Assembly: GCA_025934635.1 (NCBI GenBank)
Contig: JAICWX010000070.1
Span: forward strand, 1 to 32,669
Direction of reading: 5' to 3'
Origin: Streptosporangiaceae bacterium
GTDB lineage: Bacteria > Actinomycetota > Actinomycetes > Streptosporangiales > Streptosporangiaceae
DNA: 32,669 nucleotides
Part shown: piece after piece, positions 1 to 9,216 of the stretch
How the letters are laid out: every line of letters begins with the position of its first letter
Position numbering within the stretch: the first letter of the stretch is position 1
The notes under the pieces: model-generated
Told to the model about the DNA's origin: nothing
Databases searched by the model: none
The model's input: the letters and a program-made list of their open reading frames with translations, nothing else
Program-made: the position numbers and the translations under genes

Positions 1-37
1 GGCGGAAGGGCAGGTGCGCCGCTGGTTCTAGCTGGTG

Positions 38-1225
38 TCAGTGCTGGCTTATAGCGTGATCGACGAGGGCGTATTCGGCCACCAGGACCGGGTCGTCGAC
101 GTTGGAGTTGATGGACAGGACGACCGTGGTCTTCCCGTCGCTGCTGACGGCGCCGATGGTGTTGTAGCCGGGGACATCACCCTCGTGTGACCAGTAGCTG
201 CCGCCGCCGGTGAGCGGGATGTTGAAGATACCCAGCCCGTACCGGGAGCCCGGCACGCTAGCGCTGTCCCCGCCGGTGGCGGGCACCGTCTGCTGCATCT
301 CTCGAATCTGGGCCGGGGGCAGCAGCTCGCCGCGCCCGATCGCGCTCCAGAACCGGGTCAGGTCACCGGCGGTGCTGATCAGCGCGCCGGCCGAGCTGGC
401 CCAGGACATGTTCTCGGCGGTGGTGTCGACCCGGGCGGTCTTGCTGAAGATCAGGTACCCGGTGGCGTGCGGCCGGGGGAGCGCGGTGCTGTTGCCCGGT
501 GCGAAGGTGTGGTGCAGGCCGAGCGGCTTGATGATCCGGCGGGTGACCTGGTCTTCCCAGGAGCGGTGGGTCACCTTCTCGATGATCAGCCCGAGCAGGA
601 CGTAGTTGGTGTTGGAGTAGTGAAAGCCGGTGCCGGGGGCGAAGTACGGCTTGTGGGCAAGCGCGATGTTCAGCAGCTCCGGCCGGCTGAACTGCTCGAA
701 TTCCAGCTTGCGGTACGCCTCGGGCGAGGTGATGCGCGCCTGCAGGTCCTCGGTGTAGTTCTCCAGGCCGCTGGTGTGCTGCAGCAGCTCGCGGACGGTG
801 ATCTTGCCGCCGTCGTTGCCGTGGCCGTGCACCACGCCGGGCAGCCAGCGTCCCACGGTGTCGTTCAGCGACAGCCGGTGCTCCGCGACCAGTTGCAGCA
901 CCACGACCGAGATGAACGTCTTGGTGTTGCTGCCGATCCGGAAGTACCCGTTCTCGTTCACCGGCTTGCCGCTGTCCAGGTTGGCCACGCCGCTGGTCCC
1001 GCGTAGTACCTGGCCTCCGCTGCGCACTTCCGCCAGCACCCCCGGCACTCCGGTCGCGACGATCGCGTTCAGGTCATGCTGCAGGTCTTGCTTCGTGTAG
1101 GCATGCGGAGCCGGCGCCGTGGCCGGCATCGGGGCCGCCGTGGCGGCGGTGACGGTGACGGTGGCGGCGGTCGCGATCGCGGCGACGGCAGCCAGGCTGC
1201 TGGCGATCCATCTGCGAGTTTTCAT
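38..1225 (-). CDS. Secreted serine hydrolase, beta-lactamase class C / D-Ala-D-Ala carboxypeptidase family (S12)
   Basis: This is a 395-aa penicillin-binding-type serine hydrolase, probably acting outside the membrane on D-amino-acid peptides or related amides or esters. It has a signal peptide (KTRR followed by an Ala/Val-rich hydrophobic stretch to about residue 31). The catalytic set is visible: SxxK (Ser99-Asn-Thr-Lys102), YxN (Tyr203-Ser-Asn205) and an HxG motif (His347-Glu-Gly349) in place of KTG, as in the EstB/DD-peptidase branch of the class C family. The frame stays open for 75 more codons upstream, but that stretch runs into the divergent gene's promoter and start, and the ATG at 1225 directly precedes the signal peptide, so I chose it. 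It faces the ABM monooxygenase across about 210 bp. The natural substrate cannot be told from sequence, and a true beta-lactamase is less likely. Confidence 0.88.
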   Translation of the reverse strand: MKTRRWIASSLAAVAAIATAATVTVTAATAAPMPATAPAPHAYTKQDLQHDLNAIVATGVPGVLAEVRSGGQVLRGTSGVANLDSGKPVNENGYFRIGSNTKTFISVVVLQLVAEHRLSLNDTVGRWLPGVVHGHGNDGGKITVRELLQHTSGLENYTEDLQARITSPEAYRKLEFEQFSRPELLNIALAHKPYFAPGTGFHYSNTNYVLLGLIIEKVTHRSWEDQVTRRIIKPLGLHHTFAPGNSTALPRPHATGYLIFSKTARVDTTAENMSWASSAGALISTAGDLTRFWSAIGRGELLPPAQIREMQQTVPATGGDSASVPGSRYGLGIFNIPLTGGGSYWSHEGDVPGYNTIGAVSSDGKTTVVLSINSNVDDPVLVAEYALVDHAISQH

Positions 1226-1434
1226 AACCACCACACTGCCGACCAGGGCGCCCGCTGCCATTGGGGCGCTCCGTCCGCTGACCGTGTGGTGATCCGGCCG
1301 GCCAGGGTGGGGTTTCCCCCACGCCGCCTGACAGGGAGGGGCGGTGCCGGCCGCCCGACCCCGGCTGGGCGAAACTTGAACCACACGACTAGTGACATGT
1401 CTCTGCTGATCACCGTGTTCACAAGGAGCAGCCC

Positions 1435-1731
1435 ATGGCGACCACCGCAATTCTCGAACTGCAGCTCAAGCCCGGCTCGCTGGAAACCGCGCACGAAGTC
1501 ATCCACGCGACGCTCACCGCCACCCGCGCGTTCCCCGGCTGCCTGAGCGTCACGACCCTGGTCGACAGCGCCGACCCGGCCCACATCGCCATCTACGAAA
1601 CCTGGGAATCGATCGAGCACGACCAGGCCTACCGCGCCTGGCGGGCCACCCCCGAGGGCGCGTCCGGCCTCGGCCCGATCCTGGCCGCCCCGCTCAAGCT
1701 CACCCAGTACACCGTCGCCGAAGGCGTCTAG
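1435..1731 (+). CDS. Putative quinol monooxygenase / antibiotic biosynthesis monooxygenase (ABM) domain protein
   Basis: This 98-aa single-domain protein of the dimeric alpha/beta-barrel ABM superfamily resembles YgiN-type enzymes, which oxidise quinols or polyphenols without a cofactor. The fold is suggested by the N-terminal strand (AILELQLKPGS), the helix with HEVIHATLTATRAFPGC, the central strand IAIYETWESIEHDQAYRAW and the C-terminal LTQYTV strand. An AGGAG ribosome-binding site lies 8 nt before the ATG. The gene diverges from the serine hydrolase and converges on SelO, whose stop lies only 5 bp away, so it is probably monocistronic. The substrate is unknown, and a non-enzymatic small-molecule-binding role is possible. 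Confidence 0.85.
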   Translation: MATTAILELQLKPGSLETAHEVIHATLTATRAFPGCLSVTTLVDSADPAHIAIYETWESIEHDQAYRAWRATPEGASGLGPILAAPLKLTQYTVAEGV

Positions 1732-1736
1732 CGCCT

Positions 1737-3173
<1,437 letters not shown>

Positions 3174-3333
3174 ACTCCCGAGCCTACGGTCAGGCCGCCG
3201 TACAGCAAGTCCCGGCTCACAGCATCCGTTCGGCTTCGTCTAGGCCAGCCCGAATACTGCCTGGGTCCAGCGGGGTGCCCCGGCCGTCATGGTCCACGGC
3301 GGGCTACGCCTACCCGATGCTGCCCGCCCGGGA

Positions 3334-3995
3334 TCATGGCCGGAGCAGGCTCCTCAGGATGCCGATCTCGGGCTCGGTGAGCCCGTTCGCCATCAGGTAG
3401 GCGCTGACGTCGAACGCCCGGATCCACTCGCGCAGGGCAGCTTCTCGCTCGGCCAGCTGGCGCCGCGCCATCCGTCGGCGTAGTCATCGGCGATGGCGTC
3501 GGCGGTGGCTCCGGCCAGTGTCAGCAGCATCGCGCAGATCATGCCGGTCCGGTCCCGACCGCCAGAGCAATGCACGAGTACCGCGCCGTCCGCGCTGGCG
3601 ATGGTGCGCATGACGATCGTGATCCGCGCTGGGGCCAGGCGCGCATTGTCGGCCCATGAGCAGGGATGATCTAGCCAGGGACCGCACACCCGCAGGAACT
3701 CGGCGTCCTCGGGATCCTCGGTCGGTGCCGGGATGAAAACCAGCCCGCTCAGCGACTCCGGCCGGATAGCCGGGTGGTCTGGGGCGCGCCTGGTCTCGGC
3801 GGGAGCATTGCGCAGGTCGATTATGGTCTGCAGCCCCGCTTCCCTGGCCTGCTGCCAGCCCTCGTCGGTCAGGTACTCCCGCGCTCCGGAGCGGAACACC
3901 CGCCCGAAAGCGGTGACCCCGCCATCGCGAAGTGCCCGGCCACCCAGGTCACGCAGGTTACGGGCACCGGGCCAGCCTGGCTCACCCGCCGGCAC
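3334..3995 (-). pseudogene. Tyrosine-protein phosphatase (PTP/DSP-like), apparently frameshifted
   Basis: The gene encodes a small protein tyrosine/serine phosphatase of the actinobacterial type. The N-terminal signature GARNLRDLGG is followed by the catalytic P-loop HCSGGRDRTG (HCx5R-T). The frame holding the active site ends at 3393 with an unnatural tail after DDYADG. A second frame, 3471 down to 3334, instead gives MARRQLAEREAALREW and then YLMANGLTEPEIGILRSLL, which looks like the normal C-terminus of this family, so a one- or two-base indel near 3472-3476 is likely. The start is also unclear. The in-frame GTG at 3995 abuts an AAGGAGGT motif, while the well-spaced GTG at 3985 is out of frame, hinting at a second frameshift. 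The unshifted product would still be a roughly 200-aa protein with an intact P-loop. It overlaps the 3' end of the LysR frame. Confidence 0.72.
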
Positions 3996-5059
3996 CTCCT
4001 TCCCGAGGGATCCGACACGGCAATCTTCCCAGCCTGGTTGCCCCGTTGCAGTACGGATTCGGCGTCGGGGAAGGCCAGTAATCCTTTGACCGGGCGCGAC
4101 CTTACCGGATCGCCTGTCATATCCGGGGCGCGCCCGGGTGTCTCGCCTGGCGGCCGTTGCGCGGCTTGGCCGCGTCGTTCGCTGATGTCGGCGACGAGCA
4201 GGTCGAGCAGGGCTTGGGCGGTTCCGGTGGGCGGCTGCGTCGCGGCGGTGACTGCGCTGATGTCGCGGCGCAGCGGCGGCGTGATGCGGATGGTGGCGAC
4301 CTGGGCGGTGACCGAGCGCACGCTCATCGGGGGCAGGACCGCAATGCCGAGCCCGTGCTGGACGAGTTCGGCGAGGTACTGCATGTTCTGCGCTTCGCAA
4401 ACGGTGCGCCGGGCGAGACCGGCGGCGGCGCAGGCGACGTCGATCTGGGCGCGGAGCGCGGAGTCGGCGCGGTAGTCGACGAAGTCGCGCTCGCGCAACG
4501 CCGGATCGCCGAGTTCGATGCTGCCCCGTCCAGTGAGCGGGTCGTTGTGCGGGACGGCGAGGACCAGGTCGTCATGGCCGATCTCGACGCGGGTCAGCCG
4601 TCCGGGGTCGGTGGGGCCGTCGATGAAGGCGATGTCCAGCTGAGCGTCGGCGGCCGCGGCGGCGAGGACCGAGGCGGCGTCGTGACTGAGCCGGATGGTG
4701 ACGCCGGGATGGGCGCGCCGGAAGCCGGCCAGCAGGGCCGGCAGGTCGATTACCCCCAGGGTCTGGATCGCGCCCACGTGCAGCCGGCCGCGCAGGACGC
4801 CGCGGACGCCGGCTACGGCGTCGCGGCCCTCGTCGGCGGCGGTGAGCGCGCGGCGGGCCGCCGGCAGCAGCGCGCGGCCCGCCTGGGTGAGCACTACGTG
4901 GCGGCTGTCCCGTACGAACAGCGCGGCGCCTACCTCGTGCTCGAGCGCGCGAACGGACGCGCTCAGGCTGGACTGAACCACGTGGACCCTGGCCGCGGCC
5001 CGGGTGAAGTGCAGCTCCTCGGCCACCGCGACGAAATAGGCCAGCTGCCGGAGTTCCAT
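3869..5059 (-). CDS. LysR-family transcriptional regulator with unusual C-terminal extension
   Basis: This is a LysR-type regulator. The N-terminal winged helix-turn-helix begins MELRQLAYFVAVAEELHFTRAAARVHVVQSSLSASVRALE (as shown in parts at residues 1-20 and 21-40), and a LysR substrate-binding domain follows (about 90-295, for example the FIDGPTDPGRL and LVQHGLGIAVLPPM stretches). Family members are about 300 aa long. Here the frame runs to 396 aa, and the last 90 or so residues look non-coding and overlap the phosphatase in another frame, so the true stop may have been lost or shifted near 4160. An ATCGAT-gct-ATCGAT motif sits immediately upstream of the start and may be an autoregulatory site. 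The effector and targets are unknown. Confidence 0.88.
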   Translation of the reverse strand: MELRQLAYFVAVAEELHFTRAAARVHVVQSSLSASVRALEHEVGAALFVRDSRHVVLTQAGRALLPAARRALTAADEGRDAVAGVRGVLRGRLHVGAIQTLGVIDLPALLAGFRRAHPGVTIRLSHDAASVLAAAAADAQLDIAFIDGPTDPGRLTRVEIGHDDLVLAVPHNDPLTGRGSIELGDPALRERDFVDYRADSALRAQIDVACAAAGLARRTVCEAQNMQYLAELVQHGLGIAVLPPMSVRSVTAQVATIRITPPLRRDISAVTAATQPPTGTAQALLDLLVADISERRGQAAQRPPGETPGRAPDMTGDPVRSRPVKGLLAFPDAESVLQRGNQAGKIAVSDPSGRRCRRVSQAGPVPVTCVTWVAGHFAMAGSPLSGGCSAPERGST

Positions 5060-5061
5060 TA

Positions 5062-5076
5062 ATCGATGCTATCGAT
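5062..5076. promoter_or_regulatory. ATCGAT-N3-ATCGAT repeat upstream of lysR, possible LTTR site
   Basis: Two copies of the palindromic hexamer ATCGAT are separated by GCT, 2 bp upstream of the LysR start codon. Because the hexamer is self-complementary, the arrangement is both a direct and an inverted repeat. LysR regulators often bind dyads near their own promoter, so autoregulation is a reasonable inference. The position is close to the start codon for an activator site and fits repression better. Confidence 0.35.
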
Positions 5077-5118
5077 GATGATCAGTGAATCAAAGTGTTG
5101 GACCGATGTTCGGGCCTG

Positions 5119-6528
5119 TCAGGCAGACTGCGCGAGTACGGCGGTGAGTCGCTCGACTGCCCCGGTAAAGGCATGTTCGTGCGGTGTGCCGTAGCCGACC
5201 ACCAGGGCCGGCGGATCTGTACTGGGGGCTCTCCGGTAGGAGCTGAGTCCTTCGAGAGCGAGGCCGCGGCGGGCGGCACGCGTGATGATGTCGAGTTCAG
5301 TCTGACTGTCTGGTAGCTCGAGCAGCAGGTGAAGGCCAGCCGCGATGCCGACGACGCGCACCCAGGGGGTGTGCTGGCGCAGGGCGTCGACGAGCCGGTC
5401 GCGCCTCCGCCGGTAGGCAAGCCGGGAGCGGCGGACCTGCCGGTCGTAGTGACCGGAATTAATGAACTCGGCCAGCGTGAGCTGGTTGAGGCTGCTGGTG
5501 TTACGGTCCGTGAGAACCTTGACGGCGACGACATCGTTGACGAGCGCGGCAGGGAGTACGAGCCATCCGAGCCGTAGACCGGGAACAAGAGCCTTGCTGA
5601 CGGTGCCGACGTAGGCGACCCGCTCGGGGGCGAGCGCCTGGACGGCGCCGACCGGCTGGCGATCGTAACGGAACTCGCCGTCGTAGTCGTCTTCGATGAC
5701 CAGCCCGCTGGTGGTGTCGGCCCAGGCGACTACACGGCTGCGCCGCTGCGGCGCGAGCGCCGCACCCAGCGGGAACTGATGGGCCGGGGTCAAGAGCACG
5801 GCGTCCGCGTCCGCGAGCCCGTCGACCATGGCCCCGTGACCATCGACCGGAACGGTGGTGGTGGACAACCCGGCGGCCGCGGCGATGTCACGGTGCCGGG
5901 GCTGGCCGTGCACCTCCATCGCCAGCGTCTTGGCGCCGCGGCTCCGCAGTACCTGGCAGATCAGCCCGAGCCCCTGGGTGAAGCCGGAACAGATGACGAT
6001 GCGGTCGGGTGTGAGCCGGACGCCACGAGCGCGGGCGAGGTAGCCGGCCAGTGCCTGGCGAAGTTCAGGTCGTCCCTGCGGTTCGGTGTAGCCCAGGGCT
6101 TCCGCGGGCGCGGCGGTCAGGGCCCTGCGGGTAGCGGCCAGCCATGCCGCCCGCGGGAAGGCAGCGGTATCCGGTGACCCGGCCCGCAGGTCGTACTGAG
6201 GCCGGCTGGCGGGCGGGGCGGTGGTCGTGGCGGCTTCCTCGGCCGGAGACCGGTCGGCGACACGGGTACTTGCCCCCTGCCGGGCCGTCAGCCAGCCCTC
6301 GGCGATGAGCTGGCCATAGGTGTCGGCCACGGTGTTACGGGCAATACCCAGGTCCGCTGCCAGGGCGCGGGAAGACGGCAGTTGCAGGCCGGGAGCCAGC
6401 CGCCCGGTGCGCACGGCGTCGCGGAGTGCCCGTTCAAGAGCTTCCCGGACCCGGGAACCGGTCAGGTCGAGATGGAGATCTACCGAGGCACTGGCCCAAG
6501 TTTCTGCCACGAAACTGGACCTTACCAC
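5119..6528 (-). CDS. MocR/PdxR-type transcriptional regulator (GntR winged helix fused to aminotransferase fold)
   Basis: This 469-aa fusion regulator carries a GntR winged helix at about residues 23-92 (LERALRDAVRTGRLAPG, LPSSRALAADLGIARNTV, LIAEGWLTARQG) and then a class-I aminotransferase-like domain. The PLP-binding lysine is present (VGTVSKAL, Lys312), and so is the family signature EDDYDGEFRYD (about 279-289). PLP-dependent aminotransferases themselves lack the DNA-binding part, so this is a regulator that senses PLP or an amino compound. The start is GTG, with TAGGAG about 12 nt upstream. It diverges from the YceI gene over only 72 bp. Repeats in that gap (TACCACTG twice, GGTCAGT/ACTGACC) fit the repeated sites MocR proteins use, so control of itself and yceI is likely. 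No pdxST genes are nearby, so PdxR itself is not supported. Confidence 0.9.
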   Translation of the reverse strand: MVRSSFVAETWASASVDLHLDLTGSRVREALERALRDAVRTGRLAPGLQLPSSRALAADLGIARNTVADTYGQLIAEGWLTARQGASTRVADRSPAEEAATTTAPPASRPQYDLRAGSPDTAAFPRAAWLAATRRALTAAPAEALGYTEPQGRPELRQALAGYLARARGVRLTPDRIVICSGFTQGLGLICQVLRSRGAKTLAMEVHGQPRHRDIAAAAGLSTTTVPVDGHGAMVDGLADADAVLLTPAHQFPLGAALAPQRRSRVVAWADTTSGLVIEDDYDGEFRYDRQPVGAVQALAPERVAYVGTVSKALVPGLRLGWLVLPAALVNDVVAVKVLTDRNTSSLNQLTLAEFINSGHYDRQVRRSRLAYRRRRDRLVDALRQHTPWVRVVGIAAGLHLLLELPDSQTELDIITRAARRGLALEGLSSYRRAPSTDPPALVVGYGTPHEHAFTGAVERLTAVLAQSA

Positions 6529-6579
6529 TGGGTCAGTTAGCTCCTACTGTCAATCTTGCGACCACATCTACCACTGACC
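6523..6579. promoter_or_regulatory. Repeated motifs between mocR and yceI, candidate MocR operator
   Basis: TACCACTG occurs at 6523-6530 and again at 6569-6576. In addition, GGTCAGT at 6531-6537 and ACTGACC at 6573-6579 form an inverted pair. The first copy overlaps the mocR start codon, and the second lies about 20 bp before the yceI ATG, just ahead of its AGGAG ribosome-binding site. MocR dimers characteristically recognise repeated half-sites in divergent promoters. The assignment is by position and repetition only. Confidence 0.4.
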
Positions 6580-6600
6580 ATCCAAGTAGGAGAAAGCCTG

Positions 6601-7191
6601 ATGACTGCCGCTACCGATCTCGTCACCCCCGGCCGCTCTGTTCCTGACGGCTGGATCGCGGGAACGTGGACGATCGACACGGCCCACACCACGGTGAGCT
6701 TCGCGGTCCGTCACCTGATGAGCCGGGTACGCGGAACCTTCAGCGAAGTTAATGGGCAGATCATCACTCACCCTGACCTGTCCGGGTCCACCGCTGCCGC
6801 CACCATCGCGGTGCCGTCGGTCAGCACCGGCAACGAGATGCGCGATAACCACCTGCGGTCGGCCGATTTCTTCGAGGCCGAACGCTACCCGGTGATGCGC
6901 TTCGCCAGTACCGGGCTGCGTCCGGTGGACGGCTCGTGGCTGATGTCCGGTGACTTGACGATCCGGGATGTCACCCGGCCGGTTGACCTCGAGGTCGAGT
7001 TTCTCGGCACCGATCCGACCGGGCTGCAAGGAGAAGCGCGGATCGGCTTTTCCGCCCGGGGAACGATCAGCCGCCGCGACTTCGGCATCACCTTCGGCCT
7101 GGCCGCCGACGGTACCAAGATCGTCCTCGCGGATAAGGTCGACATCATTCTGGACATCCAGGCGTTCCTCGATGCCCAAGCGGCGGGATGA
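6601..7191 (+). CDS. YceI family lipid/isoprenoid-binding protein
   Basis: This is a 196-aa YceI-like protein, a lipocalin-type beta-barrel that binds polyisoprenoid or other amphiphilic molecules. Family features are the N-terminal GTWTIDTAHTTVSFAVRHLM, the middle EMRDNHLRSADFFEAERYP and the GDLTIRDVTRPVDLEVEF and RRDFGI stretches. No signal peptide is visible, so unlike E. coli YceI this one is probably cytoplasmic, as is usual for actinobacterial members. The start at 6601 has AGGAG 9 nt upstream, and extending to a TTG at 6556 would cross that site. The stop codon overlaps the ATG of the decayed antitoxin reading frame (ATGA). Control by the divergent MocR regulator is inferred from the shared 72-bp promoter region. 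Confidence 0.93.
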   Translation: MTAATDLVTPGRSVPDGWIAGTWTIDTAHTTVSFAVRHLMSRVRGTFSEVNGQIITHPDLSGSTAAATIAVPSVSTGNEMRDNHLRSADFFEAERYPVMRFASTGLRPVDGSWLMSGDLTIRDVTRPVDLEVEFLGTDPTGLQGEARIGFSARGTISRRDFGITFGLAADGTKIVLADKVDIILDIQAFLDAQAAG

Positions 7192-7430
7192 GGCTGCCCC
7201 TGCTCAGGCCCGAGCCGCGTGAAAGGCCGTCCGCCCTCGGCGGGCAAGGTCCGCCCCCCCGCGGCAGCCATCCGGTCGCAGAGACAGGCCCGGCTCATCG
7301 GCGGACCGGTGCCAGCCTCCGCGCCGCACTCGCCGACGTGCCTCCGCCAGATGACGCGTTCAGCCGGGACATAGCATCAGCTATCGCCTTGCTCGACTCG
7401 GAGGTAGGCGACCCGTGGGCCGACGCCTGA
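7188..7430 (+). pseudogene. VapB-like antitoxin remnant
   Basis: Only the C-terminal part looks coding: LRAALADVPPPDDAFSRDI, then ASAIALLDSEVGDPWADA, which resembles the toxin-binding tail of VapB-type antitoxins, including the frequent DPW ending. The first 40 or so residues are rich in Pro/Arg/Gly and look like untranslated sequence, and no AbrB or ribbon-helix-helix DNA-binding domain is present. Its stop overlaps the GTG start of a truncated VapC frame, the usual operon arrangement for these pairs. I read it as the 3' end of a decayed antitoxin gene. The recognition rests on a short stretch plus the neighbour. Confidence 0.5.
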
Positions 7431-7630
7431 TCCTCGACGCCGAGTACCGTGTCGGGATCGAACTGGCCGACACGGCCAGCCGGGCCGCCGAGCGGCCCCG
7501 GGCACTGGTCGCCATAACGTCTGCCGTTGACGTCCTTGACTACACGCAGGCGACAGCAGCCCATCATGGTCGGCGCGTCGCCCCAGTGCCTTCCCTGACA
7601 GTCGCCTGGCATCCGAGCCCCGTGGGATGA
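7415..7630 (+). pseudogene. VapC (PIN-domain) toxin remnant with internal deletion and lost C-terminus
   Basis: VapC toxins are PIN-domain RNases of about 130 aa. This 71-aa frame starts like one (RRLILD, the first strand with its metal-binding Asp) but jumps straight to AEYRVGIELADTASRAAER, which in the family lies roughly 30 residues further on, after the ITVAE strand. It continues with ITSAVDVLDYTQATAAHH. After that the similarity stops, so the acidic residues of the C-terminal half are missing. The internal deletion and truncation should destroy nuclease activity. The GTG start overlaps the antitoxin stop. Together with the antitoxin remnant this marks a dead type II toxin-antitoxin locus. 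Confidence 0.62.
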
Positions 7631-7637
7631 TCTGGCG

Positions 7638-8117
7638 GTGCGGACCTGGCACGTTATCGCGTTCTCCACCGTGGCCCTAATCGCGGCGGCGTGCACGTCC
7701 TCGACGAGGACTGCCGGACCATGGGGCTACTCGGTCCCGCTTGGTCGTATCGTCGCCGACGCGAACGCCCAGAACCAGGGCAACCCTTTCTATCGCCTCG
7801 CCCCGCGGGGCACGAAAGTCCCGATGTCAGAGGCAACCGCGGCGCGGGCCGTCATCAGCGAGTGCAACGAAGGCCGCGGCACGCGAGTGCTTGTTGCCGG
7901 ACTCGTCACCGGACCTGTGGCCTCTGGATCGTCGATTTACTGGGCAGTCTTCGTGGACCCGCCAGGCAAGCACATCGCTCCATCGGCCGAGCCGTTGCCC
8001 AAGCCCGTAATCCTCAACTGGATCGGGGCGTTCGTATCAGTGAAGACAACGCAACAGCCGTTCTGCGACTTCGGCCGCGCTGACGACCTCCCGCCGCTTC
8101 CGGTATTCGGCTCGTGA
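7638..8117 (+). CDS. Putative lipoprotein of unknown function
   Basis: This is a 159-aa protein with a clear lipoprotein signal: MRTWHVIAFSTVALIAAACTSS, that is, a short basic N-terminus, a hydrophobic core and a lipobox ending AAAC with Cys at residue 19. The mature part has no family I recognise. It contains two more cysteines (in ISECNEGRG and PFCDFGR) that could form a disulfide outside the membrane. The start is GTG, with a weak Shine-Dalgarno. It stands 7 bp after the VapC remnant and is followed by a possible terminator hairpin. It is predicted to be anchored to the outer face of the cytoplasmic membrane. Confidence 0.68.
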   Translation: MRTWHVIAFSTVALIAAACTSSTRTAGPWGYSVPLGRIVADANAQNQGNPFYRLAPRGTKVPMSEATAARAVISECNEGRGTRVLVAGLVTGPVASGSSIYWAVFVDPPGKHIAPSAEPLPKPVILNWIGAFVSVKTTQQPFCDFGRADDLPPLPVFGS

Positions 8118-8865
8118 GAACGTGAATCAAGATCGTTCGCCGGTGCCCGCGAGTTATACGGCGGCGCACCCGCCAAACGGGTCGTGTCAGGTGGGTGGTG
8201 GCCCGCAGCTGCTAACGCCCCGCGGGCTTTTGTCCCGTAAACCGCCGGTACCAGTGGGGTATGCTCTCGCGCAATTTGGCCCACTGGGCACGGAGCTGAG
8301 CACGGGTGATCGCCGCGTTCGTAAAGCGATCACGGTCTCGCTGAGGATTTGGTTGTCCGAACATGACTACCTCTTGATCGGCGCCGTACGTTCTGACAGC
8401 GCCATTGCTGGTGTAGTGCCGATGATCTCACTTCATACAGACATCGGGCTACTCTTCAGCCGCGACCTTCTGATCCGTAGAGATCTACAGTCGCGTCGGC
8501 TGCCTGCACAATACCCGTTGAGCTGCGGCTGCGGCCCGCCGCCTGCGAGCCGCGCCATCCATTCCGTGTCACCGATGATCACGTGATGCCGCGTTGTCTG
8601 TTGTCGGCGAACAGGTGCCAGGCCGCCGGGTACCGGAGCAGCGCCGCGCCCTGGCTCGTTCAGCACGATCGCGGGTGACGCCAAAATCGCCGGCCGCGAT
8701 CTGGCTGGGCAGTCATGGCCTGGGGGAGCTGCGCGGCATCTGCTAGAGTCCTGGCCAAGCTGGCTTAACGCGATACCGCACGCCCGGCATGGCCAGGCGC
8801 ACGCGAGCGGCCCGTTGGCTCCGTTCCGGTCGGCGTGAGCTGTCTGCGATGTGGAAGATCCTGTG
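8118..8865. other. 748 bp without a recognisable gene
   Basis: No frame on either strand here has convincing codon bias or a recognisable domain. Base composition is somewhat less GC-rich than the flanks around 8300-8500. The stretch contains the terminator-like hairpin at 8201-8231 and presumably the promoter of the AhpD-like pair near 8780-8850. Decayed coding sequence is possible, given the dead VapBC locus just upstream, but nothing can be named. Confidence 0.5.
8201..8231 (+). terminator. Terminator-like hairpin after the lipoprotein gene
   Basis: GCCCGC (8201-8206) pairs with GCGGGC (8222-8227) around a 15-nt loop and is followed directly by TTTT. The stem is short but all G/C, and it lies about 85 bp after the lipoprotein stop in the right orientation for an intrinsic terminator. 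The loop is long, so confidence is low. Confidence 0.35.
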
Positions 8866-9216
8866 ATGCTGAAGCCAGGGGAACCAGTGGCGGCCGCGGA
8901 CCGCCACGCCAAGCAGATCGCCCGGCTTCGCCGGGCGGTCTTCGATTCTCCCGGCCTGTCCGACCGGGCCGTGCGCGCCGCGGCAGCCTCAGGCGAAGGG
9001 GTGCCGCCCCCGCTGGGCGCCTACGTCGCGAAGGTCAGCGATGCGGCTTACCGCATCACCGACGCCGACGTCGCCGGCCTGAAGGCCGCAGGTTACAGCG
9101 AGGATGCGATCTTTGAGGTTACGGTGGCGGCCGCTGCCGGCGCCGCGCTGCGCAGCCTGGATGCGGGCATGCGCGCGGCGGGCTGGGGGTCTGGGGATGC
9201 GGCTGGGAATCCTTGA
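8866..9216 (+). CDS. Carboxymuconolactone decarboxylase/AhpD-like helical protein, cysteine-free partner
   Basis: This 116-aa all-helical protein resembles the C-terminal repeat of AhpD/CMD-type proteins (GVPPPLGAYVAKVSDAAYRI, then DADVAGLKAAGYSEDAIFEV and a Gly/Ala-rich helix). It lacks the CxxC pair, so it should not be a peroxidase on its own. It overlaps the next gene, a CPFC-bearing AhpD-like protein, by 20 bp, which suggests the two act together, perhaps as a heteromer in thiol-dependent redox chemistry. The ATG at 8866 has GGAAG 9 nt upstream and is preferred over the GTG five codons earlier. Confidence 0.7.
   Translation: MLKPGEPVAAADRHAKQIARLRRAVFDSPGLSDRAVRAAAASGEGVPPPLGAYVAKVSDAAYRITDADVAGLKAAGYSEDAIFEVTVAAAAGAALRSLDAGMRAAGWGSGDAAGNP

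Noticed and set aside
1226..1450. 75-codon N-terminal extension of the serine hydrolase
   Set aside because: It covers the divergent promoter and the start of the ABM gene, lacks codon bias, and would bury the signal peptide that begins at 1225.
5082..5588. 168-aa minus-strand frame within the MocR gene
   Set aside because: Alternative frame of a well-supported coding region.
8122..8586. 154-aa plus-strand frame after the lipoprotein gene
   Set aside because: No ribosome-binding site, no G/C third-position bias and no recognisable domain.
8433..8912. 159-aa minus-strand frame in the same gap
   Set aside because: Covers the promoter and start of the CMD-like gene and shows no domain or codon bias.
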